This document shows, one piece after another, positions 24,101 through 33,710 of a stretch of 64,000 bases of DNA. The translations under genes and the position numbers were made by a program. The first letter of the stretch is position 1. Every line of letters starts with the position of its first letter. This DNA comes from Cloeon dipterum (taxonomy: Eukaryota; Arthropoda; Insecta; Ephemeroptera; Baetidae), in contig NC_088788.1 in the NCBI RefSeq assembly GCF_949628265.1, forward strand, positions 16,244,001 through 16,308,000. Reading direction: 5' to 3'. Under the pieces are notes generated by a model. That model had not been told where the DNA came from and ran no database searches. It saw nothing but the letters and a program-made list of their open reading frames with translations.

Positions 24101-25150
24101 GGGCAGTTTCCTTCTCTATTTAGCCTCTCGTTTGTAATCAAAATCCCTGTTATTTTTTTCTAAGATCTGGTCAAGAACATATTACCATCAATTATTTTGC
24201 CATATATGGACCAAATTTTGGACTGCTACGATGATGAAGGCCAGATAATTTCCTGTACAAATATTTTATATCCTTGAAGAAAATCTTTATGGTACTCTAC
24301 GATGTCTTTGAATTATTCGGGAGTAAAAAAGAGAACAAACCGGGTCAAAAGCTAAATCCAAACGAACCTATAAACCTTGGAATGCGACAAATTTAAAACT
24401 GTCTCTCCACATCTCGACGTCGTCACTTTTTCCTAGATCCACAATTAATTTCAAAGAAGTGAGTTTATGCCTTTCGTCATCTTCTTAGGAGCCGTATCCC
24501 TTATCAACATTTTTACTGCGCATAAAACTAATCTTTTTCATCAACCGAATTTTTATACAGAAATAACTGTCACGCTGGCCGTGGGAATTTGTCAAAATTA
24601 AAAAAGACGGAATTCCGCGTGTCCCGAGAAATAAAGGGAGCAGCGAATGCGCGTGGGGCCGACAACAACAAAGCGCGATCGATTGTCGGAGAGCGAGCTA
24701 GCGAGCTAAGGAACAAAAGCTGGAGAGAACGAGATAAAGCTCGGCGCATATTTGCAGACGCCCATTCCGTGCCGGGCGGCTCACTCACCTGTACTTGTTG
24801 CTGAAGGACACCTGTCTGGGCTTGTAGGCGGCGTCGATGCCGAGGCCCTCGTCCTCGTCGGACGCGGCGCCGGCCACCAGGTGCTCGGTGACCTGGGGGC
24901 TGAGGTACGAGAATGGGCGGTTGTTGTTGTGGTTGAACTGCTTGCTCGGTGTCACCATCACCTGAGGGCTCACCCTCGTGTGGCTCTGTAGCTGCCGCGC
25001 CAAGTGGTTCACGCTGACGCTGCGACGCGGCGGCGGCGCCGCCGACGACGCCACCTCCAGCGGCTCCGGTGTCCGCCGGAGGCCGTCGGCGGCGGCCGCC
25101 GCCGACACGCCCGTCTGGCCGTTCATCGTCTTGTACCTGTTCTGCAGCAT
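9140..25150 (-). CDS. Unrecognised Ser/Arg/Asn-rich protein with KKRYDDD-type repeats, five coding exons
   Basis: I do not recognise this protein. Coding exons, 5' to 3' on the minus strand, are 25150-24789, 19790-19248, 18497-18317, 10381-9726 and 9320-9140. All have GT-AG ends and phases that join in frame, giving 640 residues. The start at 25150 (MLQNRYKTMNGQ) has an in-frame TGA 27 nt upstream; a second ATG lies eight codons in. Visible segments: Ala/Pro-rich N-terminus; acidic-basic tandem repeats at about 131-190; poly-Gly near 200; a basic stretch KEKKKRKLRLKN at 309-320; Ser/Gln/His runs at 378-390; APKLSWFKTVDRFTFR at 424-439; poly-Asn at 442-451; RNLSRSFSVLAPWRPSR at 565-581; and a Ser/Gly/Arg-rich tail. 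There is no signal peptide or membrane span. Many RxxS sites suggest a phosphorylated, disordered cytoskeletal or scaffold protein, which is inference. Introns of 7.9 and 5.0 kb are far larger than in neighbouring genes. Confidence 0.8.
9321..9725 (-). other. Last intron of the unrecognised gene
   Basis: This 405-nt AT-rich intron has a GTGAGA donor at 9725 (minus) and a CCGCAG acceptor at 9321. No other feature was seen. Confidence 0.8.
10660..11066 (-). mobile_element. Dispersed inverted-repeat element, copy 1 (decayed)
   Basis: This copy carries the family core GATTTCGATTCCTCTCG at 10840-10856, then GATCTATAAGCGAATTT, GCAATAAGGAGACAGTGC, GATTAGCATG and AACGGCAACCTGG in family order. The right terminus near 11050-11066 is a degraded ATCCACTTTAA end. 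The left end is unclear; a GTGGATC at about 10669 may be its remnant. An open frame at 10516-10869 runs into it and is not a gene. Confidence 0.7.
13684..14182 (+). mobile_element. Dispersed inverted-repeat element, copy 4 (both ends visible)
   Basis: The left end reads TTTAAAGTGGATAT at 13684 and the right end ATATCCACTTTAAA at 14169-14182, an exact inverted pair 499 bp apart. Inside lie GGTTGCCGTTAAATTT, GCACTGTCTCTTGATTGAAA, a GGAGAAAATTTA segment and the core CGAGAGGAATCGAAATC at 13920-13936. No transposase frame is present, so it is non-autonomous. The flanking T/A runs would suit a TTAA or TA target duplication, but I cannot separate the two. Confidence 0.8.
15410..15476. repeat. Perfect 19-bp inverted repeat (hairpin) in an intron
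   Basis: The left arm 15410-15428 (TCGAGACAGCAGTGCCACA) is exactly the reverse complement of 15458-15476, with a 29-nt loop between. The loop repeats AGCCAT twice and could add AGG/CCT pairs with small bulges. Pairing does not continue outside the arms. It could be a miRNA-like precursor, a short palindromic element or a cruciform site; it does not match the repeat family found elsewhere here. Confidence 0.75.
18498..19247 (-). other. Intron of the unrecognised gene
   Basis: This 750-nt AT-rich interval has a GTTAGT donor at 19247 and a TATTGCAG acceptor ending at 18498. Nothing else was seen. Confidence 0.8.
19583..19762 (-). repeat. In-frame tandem repeat coding for KKRYDDD-like units
   Basis: Six or seven degenerate units of 9-10 codons run in a row inside exon 2 of the unrecognised gene: PKARYEDDL, VRNGYEEDYS, KKRYDDEYP, KKRYDDDLP, KKRLDEELTP, KKRYDDVPL and KKYEF. 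Each unit is a basic KKR followed by Tyr and an acidic triplet. Repetition at the DNA level (aag-aaa-cgg-tac-gac-gac) points to recent slippage or unequal exchange. Confidence 0.85.
19791..24788 (-). other. 5.0-kb intron of the unrecognised gene
   Basis: The donor is GTGAGT at 24788 and the acceptor TCTGTTCCAG ends at 19791. It contains one dispersed element (21.33-21.79 kb), GC-richer blocks at about 21.9-22.45 and 23.4-23.75 kb, and a TC-rich tract near 22385. The sequence TTGATTATCCAC occurs twice about 55 bp apart near 20.3 kb. No coding exon was seen. Confidence 0.6.
21331..21794 (-). mobile_element. Dispersed inverted-repeat element, copy 2
   Basis: The ends are TTAAAGTGGATC at 21331 and GATCCACTTTA at 21783-21793, inverted, about 464 bp apart. 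The core GATTTCGATTCCTCTCG lies at 21542-21558, followed by a ...GGTAACCTGGGAAAATTTAAG block in the same order and orientation as copy 1. The subterminal CTGTGCTACAAAATTCTGA (minus) matches CTGCGCTGCAAAAATCTGA in copy 5. No long frame is present. Confidence 0.8.
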
Positions 25151-25192
25151 CTCAAGGCCGCGCCGCAGGTGTCGGGGTCACCTTTGATGGCT

Positions 25193-25216
25193 CACTCGCT
25201 GCTGCTGCTGGTCATT
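25193..25216 (-). CDS. Short upstream ORF in the leader of the unrecognised gene
   Basis: A seven-codon frame (MTSSSS E, then TGA) lies 43 nt before the main start at 25150, in the same putative exon, which begins after a TTTCGCAG acceptor at 25227. If the leader is transcribed as read, it may lower translation of the main frame. It could equally be chance. Confidence 0.35.
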
Positions 25217-27189
25217 TAGCCGCACCTGCGAAACAGAAGTACGCACTGGGGTTAGATTTTGTTCCTGGACCAACCCTTTTTTCGGCAAACTTTCACAGGG
25301 GGTGGAAATTTCTGGAATATTCTCGGGGAATTCATTTTTTAGCTCGTGTTGCGGGACGGCAGGCTATTTTGTTTATATTGCACAATCCAATTATATTGTT
25401 CAGTTTCTCCCAACGAGAGGGAAATTTTGACACGTTCGCCAATTTGGCAATGCGCAATTGTGCACCACTGGTTCCTTGCACAAAAAAACGCCAGGAAACC
25501 CATCAATATCGGCAATTTTTTTTACCACCTTACAAATATATTTTTTGCACCTAACTAGACAAAGAGTATAAAACGATGTATTAAAATTAAAAAAAAATCC
25601 AGTATATTGTGATAACAGATCTCGAACTAGAATTCATTATTTCAATACCCATATTTTGGTCATCTACCATACTAATTTGAGTGCTTTAAAAAATGATATT
25701 TTGGAAAAAAACGCAAAGAACGTTTTTGCGATGTTGAGGTAAATGCTGGTTTTTGCGAAACCTTAATTACCCCGGATATGAATATTAAAATTTATGTTTT
25801 ATTTGCTTTAATACCCTTCTGGTCGATTCAAGTTAAATATTCTTTTATAAAAAAAACCGAAAACCACAATAAAAATTATACAGCGATATTTAATAGTTTT
25901 TTTTCCATAAATTTAAAAACAAAACTGATCAACCATTTACTAGTTGTAAAAAAATTAAATGAAATGCACGACATGAATGAATCAGCCTCTAGAAAAAACA
26001 AATACCCTGCTTTTATTCATTGTTTATAATTTTCGAAAAACCGTTTTGCAGCGATTTTCATTTATTGCAATTTTTATGATACATGCATAGTTCAATTATT
26101 ATATACTTTTTTTTAGAAAAATAACGAATGTGTCACGTGTTAGTAAAAAAACTCACTCAAATTATTGATTGGAATTTAACAACGTGTTACAGGTTAGTTA
26201 TAATTGGCAAAAACCTTTAGATGTAAACAAATGAAATGTTTTTAATAGTTCTTTTACACTGGATAAAAGTAGTTGTAAATGCCATTTGGATTTATTTGTG
26301 GGTCTGCTACTATGGGTAGGGAATAGATTTACATGTTGAAATGAAGCTAAAATTCCAATTTTATTTGCAAATTAATTTATGGAATAAAGAATAGACCGGC
26401 ATAAACTATTTTACGCAGTTAAATCTCCAGACATTGTCTGTGATTGGCCAAAAATTGATAAATTATTGTTATTATTTTTAAATAATTTAAAACTGGCCAT
26501 ACACTCTTGGAAAAATCTTGCATTTCATCGTAAGAGATTTATTTTCCTTTTTGTACTTGCATTAATTTAATTTAGAAGTAAGAAATTGGACTTAAAGTGC
26601 AAATCTTTTGAAGAGGCGTGCAGACGATTTTCGCCTTGCTCGTCTCAGTGAGTTTCGTGCATATTTAATGAGGAACCTCCGGTGTGGTCCGCGCACAGTT
26701 AAACGACACACGATACCGCGCTGAATGGCCCAATTTTCATTGTCTCGAAACAATGCGTGCACCTCCTTAAAGCAACAGTCGTGTCCGATCCCCCTGTGCA
26801 ATGTTTCCATAATTATCGAATAACGCGTGTGTTCGGCGGCTTCACCCGCTTCACCCGGCCGCGCCAGCAAAATTAGGCTTTATGGCTCCGCGCGCATCGG
26901 CAATGGTAAACAACGCTGCCAATTAAGCCGCACTTTGTGAGTGAGCATCTCTCGCCCGTGCAAAATAAAATAAAATGAGGCAAATTTGCATTCGGATCGG
27001 CTAATAATAAACACATGACGTCAGTGTAGCAAAACTGGTCTTGGCCGCTCGTTCGCTTGCTCGTTGTTTTAATTCACTTTTGTCCGCGCGCAGAGCCAAA
27101 TTAGGAAATGGATCGGGACGCACATACACACACACAAACTGGCACTCGCACTGTCCGGCCGATGCGAAATTCGCAAAACAACATGACCA

Positions 27190-27500
27190 ACCTGTGTTTT
27201 CGTATATCCTGGGAGCTGGCCCACGCGTTCAACTCTCCGGCACGCGGCTCCGCGTGAATTTCGGGGATGGGCACCCCCGGGGATGCTCGGAGGGAGGCGT
27301 TCGGAGCTCTGGAGGAGCGCAGGTGGCGTCGCGTGCAACTCTGAGTCGAGACTGACGAGGCCCTTTGCGCGGTGCCGCAATCGGCCAGGGTGGGGGCCGT
27401 TACGTAGCTCGCTCACTCCTTCTATGGCAGCGAGAGAAAGGTCCAGTGCCTGCCGCACGGCCGGCCAGGCTCCTTCCTTCGGAGAAAACCAAACGAAAAC
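27190..27500 (-). promoter_or_regulatory. GC-rich island, candidate promoter or first exon of the unrecognised gene
   Basis: This is the most GC- and CpG-rich block in the 13.7-kb upstream region. On the minus strand a GA|GTGAGC donor-like site occurs near 27417. A first non-coding exon ending there could splice to the acceptor at 25227. This is inference from composition and position; similar islands near 37-38 kb are alternatives. Confidence 0.25.
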
Positions 27501-29927
27501 AGCGCCGACACGGCCGATTATGCAAATATTATAAATAAAAGTGTTTTGTCCTGCGACTCGGTGCTAATTCGCGCCACAAGGCTAACCAACTTTTCGTTCG
27601 CCGGGCCATCCGAAGAGCTGGTGGGCGGCGGCGGCCCGACCAGCTGCGGAAAAATTTCCAGACTCATAAATTTTTGTGGGTGGCACGCGGTGTCGCAAAA
27701 TCTGCTAAAACAGCTATTGGCAAAGGGAGGGCACAACGCACTTGGTCAATTTGATTTTAAGACACGTAATCATTGGTTGTGGACACTTTTCTTGCAGCGT
27801 TTTATCGGCAAAATCCTATTTACTAACTAAAATTCTCCCTGAAAACCATAATATACCTTATTTCAATCTCTGAAAGAAAATCAACTTTAAAACATGGTTC
27901 GCAGTTCGCACAATTTTCCAAACTGTGTTTTTACAACAATCGGTTAAAAATAGCTTGAAATGTCCCATTTGTGGTAGATCATGGGAATTTTTTTTAATTA
28001 CATGTCATAGCAAAAATCATCATCAATTTGCAAGTTTTAAGATCAGAGGTGTATTTTTTTAAAATTAAAATGCAGTTAAACTTTATTTTTTGGCATCTCA
28101 GACTTGAAAAATGCTCAATATTGCCTTGAAAATGTGTTTAATAGTATACCTATACGTAAACTGAAATTAAAATGGAATGATTAAAGAATTTAAATTTAAA
28201 ATATCGAACAATATTATCGGAAAATTATTCTTCAATTGCCAACAAAAATTTAGCGCAGTATTCAACATTTGAGAGCACCAAAAATGTGGAATATCACATG
28301 TTTTTGTACCGTATAAACAGTAAAAACAAATAGTTTATGTTTTTAAACTTGAATGAAAAGCACATTGACAATCTATATAACCAACTATTGGGGAAAATTT
28401 TTTCAATCATCATAGAACAGTGGGTGTTTCCAATTTTAAATCGTAATAAATATAAAAGTGCTTGCATTCTCAAACGGCAAAAGCGCTGAAGTTCATTTCG
28501 CTAAAGAAGAAGTTCTTCACAAAAACCGTTAAATCATTTTAACCTTTGCAGAAAATGTTCTCTGAAAAATTCCTCAAGGCTAAAATTTTCCCAGGTTATC
28601 GCATGAATTTCTGAGAGAATCAACTCGAAAGTTTGTTTGGTTAGTGGCAAGCATTGTCTGCCAAAATAAAATCGTGACTTTTTCGCATTATGAAGAGAAT
28701 TTCCTCCCAAACCACAAACCGTTGAAAATTTTTCAACGAGGAGTAACAAAATTATTTACATATTTTTGCTCGACATTCAAGAAGGTTTTTCATTAAAAGG
28801 GAAAAAATTGAATTCAGTTTTGTGCAAAAATCATTACAACCACTCTTCAATTTTTATAATAAATGACAAACCTATTGGATAAATAATATTTTTTTGCTGG
28901 TACGTTGCACTTAAGGGCAAATATTTTAATTTTTTGTTTGGTTTAATGACGTTGACCTTGCATGACCTTCAGATAATAATTTATCTATTACTTCATTTAA
29001 CTACCCTGTTAAACGCATCACTTATGATATTTTAAGATAACAAATCCCGAGTTGGAACAGGAAATTTTCTGATTTCTCAGGAAGTGAACATTAAAAATTG
29101 AGCAAACAGAAATTTTAAATTTCTCACTTCCTGACCGTACAAACATATGGAAAACTCCTCCCTCCAACTTGGGAAATTTTCTTTATTCGTTTATTTAACA
29201 TCTTTTTTCATTCTTAATCGGTCAAGGCAACACGCCACAACCTCACGCGCAAATTGTTACTATTTGAATATAAACATCAGTTTAACATAATAATATTTTT
29301 TACGATTTATACCATTCCTCAAGTTTGATTGAAATATCATTTTAATCAGAGCAAATTTTAACTAACTTGGCGCATTGAGATCACTCTCCACAGTGTTTCT
29401 ATAGTTTCTCAACAACTTATTCATAAGGCAAACACTCCACGTTCGTAGCTAAGCTTGCAGCAAACGCAATCAATGCCATTCATCCGTTTGTTTGTCTCCG
29501 CGGTGTTGCATTGAACGCAAGCCCACCATCTGCTCCTCGAAACGCGTGCTATCGCGGCAAAATAGAATAAAAGCCCACATAAAAGTGTCGATTTCTTCAA
29601 TGTGAGAAACCCATCCGCCCACCTGTTGAGTGACAAAACTTTCGACTTGTCTTCCCTCGCGTGCACATATGCATATGCGTGCAATACGCGAGAGCAGCAG
29701 TTAATCATTTTCCACGAGCACTCAAAGCAAGCGACCCGCCAGCACGTCGCGGCTTTCGCAACATTCCGCCTGCCTGCCTCCATGCACATGGTGTGTATGT
29801 GTGTTGAAACGTCACGTGTGTGTTGTGATTTTACATTGTATATTCGCACATGAACGCGTTCGTCGCGATTTGTCGCCCGAGATGCGTCCGCGATCTGACC
29901 TTGGACGCCGATGTAACAACTGAAATG

Positions 29928-30673
29928 TTAAAGTGGATCTGCGCTGCAAAAATCTGAATTTTTTATCCTTTTCTGGAAATTGCGAATTTTCTCCTCGGTT
30001 GCCGTTTAAATTTATATGAAAATCGGTGACAAAATTTGCAAACGGTGAGCACTGTCTCCCAATTGAAAATGAATTTTAACTGGAAATATATTTTGCTATT
30101 GCTGATTCGTCGGAATAGGACTTACAAAAAAAGTTAATATTTTACCAATAAATAAACTGACCAGCCATTTCATTTCAAAGAAAGCTTTATTTCTTCAGAG
30201 ATATATTAACAAATAAAGAATCCAAGCTAATTTTCAGTTTAAATTGGTAATTGATAATTTTTCAGTCAATTTGCGTGCTAAACACGCAATCAAGTTGTTT
30301 AAAATCACTATGGAAACAAATCCGACTCAAAATTATACGCTGAAAACGGATATGGGCATTGAAAACATTTTTGTTTGATATTTTTTTTAATAATTTTAAA
30401 TGAACTGTAACTATTGATAAGGGAACCTGGTTGGCTGATTGCGATTCAGGAATTAATCTAATACCAATCAGATAAATTCAAATTTAATTGAATCAGACAA
30501 CCATATTGTTTAATTAATGTTTAAAAAAATAAATAATTGTAAAAACTGTTCTAAAATATTTTAGGCTGGAAACTAAAATTTGATTTTTGCACAATCGTTG
30601 CAAAATTTTACAAAAAATATGTGTGTATTCAAATGTTGTTCATTGTTGCGTCCTGTAAAGATATCCACTTTAA
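29928..30673 (+). mobile_element. Dispersed inverted-repeat element, copy 5 (longest)
   Basis: TTAAAGTGGATCTGCG at 29928 and ATATCCACTTTAA at 30661-30673 form inverted ends 746 bp apart. The left half matches the family (CTCGGTTGCCGTTTAAATTT, GAGCACTGTCTCCCAATTGA). The middle and right half differ, so this may hold an insertion or be a hybrid of two copies. No coding frame. Confidence 0.7.
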
Positions 30674-31162
30674 TTTTAACGAGCATTCCACCTGATTGTG
30701 AGCCACGGATGCGCCGCGTGCGTCTTGTTTTATTGCGCTTTTGTTCCAGTTCGGGAAATTCTGAGCCCAATTAAAATTCCACGCAGACACTCACTCTCTT
30801 CTTATTCTTATGATACCATCTCTGCTCCAAACGAGCTCTTCTCGTATTTGCGAAAAGTGAATTTGCGTGCTTGACGTGCTCGAGCAAGTGCGCAAGCTCT
30901 CTAAATAAACGCGTCAGCTTGAATTTCAAAACACTTTCGATCCCTTCGGTTGCCCCACGAAAATAAGTCCTCTGTAGCAACTAGTAGCACCAGGAAAACA
31001 TCTTTGAATTAATTAAAATAGCAAATGAAGTGCGTTCTAGATTTTTTTTCTAAGAATAGGTATGCACGTAAGTCTTTTAAATTGACCTATTAAGCTCCTC
31101 ATCACTTCGCTGCTATTAAAATCATTTTTTGCTAATTGAGACACGCTTGTCAACAAAAATGT

Positions 31163-31485
31163 TTAAAGTGGATTGATACATGGTGACAAATTGAAAATAT
31201 TTTGGATTGTTCACTACAATTTGCTATTAACAATTCTGAACTGAGTAGCGGTTAAATTTTAGAATGTGCCAAATTTCTCGACAAATTAAATATGGTTTTT
31301 CACTTGATTTTGATTTCTCACGTCGTGATCTATCCAACAGTTTGCGAATTTTAAGCTAAATTTTCCTCCTGAAGAAATAATGCATGATTTTCAATAAGGA
31401 GACAAAGCTCGCTGATTGATTAGCATGCAAGTTTTGACCCATAAATTATATTTAAGAATTATGCACTTCATTTTTTTCACTTTAA
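31163..31485 (-). mobile_element. Dispersed inverted-repeat element, copy 3
   Basis: TTTAAAGTGGAT at 31163 and a decayed CACTTTAA near 31479-31485 bound a 323-bp copy. Inside are a diverged core (TTGATTTTGATTTCTCACGTCG), GTGATCTATCCAACAG, TTTTCAATAAGGAGACAAAG and GATTAGCATGCAAG, in family order. Confidence 0.7.
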
Positions 31486-33559
31486 GTATCAAATTTGACA
31501 GTTGACAACTACGTGTCGAAAATGTTCGTGCTGCGTAGATAATTTTCCGTGAATCATTCGGAGAATGTCGGCAAATCCCACATTTTTTACATTTATTTTT
31601 TCATTTTGCGCACCTCACGCGACGTGCAGCAATTATCATTATCATAATTTGCATTCTGCGTTTCCTGAAGCGTTCCTCGAACCGCGCGCGCCTCATTGTA
31701 AGCAGCCCATTTTCAAAATATACGCAAAAGAAACAAACAAGGCTGCTGGATTGCGCAAGCTGCAAAGCTAATTGCGAATTCCGTGCGTCCATCTCTTCTT
31801 GAAGCTGTCGACATTTGAAAAATCATGCGGCGGCGCTTTATCAGATATGGCCGTGCCTATTGAAATTCCACGTCCTTATGATTTGGCTCCGCATGCAGAC
31901 GCCAGCGTGATTCGCTGTCGGGTTGGCAATTTTAGACCGTCTTTAACTGAAAATGCGACGGATTTTAGACAGTTCCAGACTCCCATTTAACCATAGATTT
32001 AGAGTTAGAGACTTTCTTCCAATCGATTTTCTAGCCAATAATATCAATTTTTTCTGGTTGAAATTCGTGTACTTGATTGTAGCTCCTATATCTGATTCAC
32101 TTGTGAATTTAGATTATTTTTATTAAAAAAATAATTTATGCAAATTTCTCTCAAACTCTTAAGAAACTAACTGAAAAAATTTATCGGTCATATTGAGCTT
32201 GTTTTAATAATTTATTTTTTATAAAAATAGACCAACAAAATTGGAAAATGCTTAATTAAACAACAAGTGATTTGAAGAACAACTAAAAAACGAAAATTAA
32301 CCATTTTTACTCTCCTTCTACGCCAAACAGGATTAAAATTGCACTTTTAAACCTTTCAGAATATTCACATAAAATTTATTTTGTTTAGAATCTTCAGAAT
32401 ATTAAAAAAAAACAGAAATTTTCTTTCGTTTTCTACGTTTTTAGGTGTATTCTGTTCTCGAATTCTCGCTTCTCTTGTGATTTAGACGGTTTTATGTATG
32501 GTTCAAAAGTAGAGTGATCCGTGCTAATTTGGCGTCAAAGAGAAACTCAAACGAAAAAAACTGTCTTAAATTCCCAACCCTAAAAAGTGATTCGATTCTT
32601 GAGCTTTTCGTGCTTGTGCGCCGAATTATTGTGGACAGCCTTCGGCGCTTTTGGAGCACGTCCAGCAAACATTGAATACGCAACAGCCAAAAAATACACC
32701 TATTCAAATCAAGTCCTTGCCTATTTTGGGCAGTCGTACGCGCCGCTTCTGCGAATCTCGCTCTCGACGGGCGCAGAAAGTAAAACTCGTGAAATTCTCC
32801 GACAGTATATTGCTGTGCGGTAACTCTCCATCGGAGCCCTCGGGTGCTTGGACGCGAGCCAGCCTGAAAAATTACATAAAAAGCCTCAGCTGAATTCGTG
32901 TGTTGGCCAATCTTCATTTTTTGCTCTTCGAGTAAATGTTTCCGAGCCACGAAAGCATGCCTTGTTCGCATTCAAATTCTTGATTCTATCCTTGAGAGGC
33001 CGATGACTGTTTTTTGTCCGCCGCCGAGTATGAAATATGGCAGTGCTCAATAACAAATACGCCACGATGCGTACGCGCCGCGTATATTATGTATTTGTTA
33101 TTGGTCGTGCGGACGTGTGAGAACATCGAAACTGACGGAGCATTTTAATTAACTGCATGTTCATTCGAATTGTGCAATTCTCACTTGCACACTCATCAAA
33201 TAAGGCGGTTGACTTTTACACTCGTTATTTTGAACAACGGTTTATTGGCCTCCCTATTGAATTTGCATACTAGAGCACTGCTCACATAAATTCTTATTGC
33301 CCCGTGGAAAGCGAACGCGTCGTGATTTATTTAAGATCATGCTAATAAGCAGGCTCGGTGGCCTTAACGATTTTTCAATTTTCTTTCTTCTCATTTTTTT
33401 TTAAATTCACGCCTTATGAATCTTTCATTATACGTTCAACTCACGCGTGCGCTGAATTTCTCAACTTCATAACTATAGGGTTGAGAATTAAAGACGGTGG
33501 ATTTTTTCTGTGCATCCGGACTTTCATACAGGCATCAAATGTGCAATTTTAAAACTTTT

Positions 33560-33710
33560 CAGGCACATTTAAATAATTTATGAAATAGCTTAAATTGTTA
33601 TAATTTTTGCCATTTCTATTTATTCTAAACTTTTCATGCTAATCAATGCACTGTCTCTTTATTGAAAATCTGGATTTATTTCGCCTCCTCATAATTCGCG
33701 ACGCTTTCCT
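33560..33710 (+). mobile_element. Dispersed inverted-repeat element, copy 7 (fragment)
   Basis: The fragment holds CATGCTAATCAATGCACTGT, CTCTTTATTGAAAATC, TTTATTTCGCCTCC and CATAATTCGC, matching the middle of the family consensus. Neither terminus is recognisable. Confidence 0.55.

Noticed and set aside
24752-25554. Plus-strand frames of up to 161 codons
   Set aside because: Antisense to the first coding exon of the unrecognised gene and its leader.
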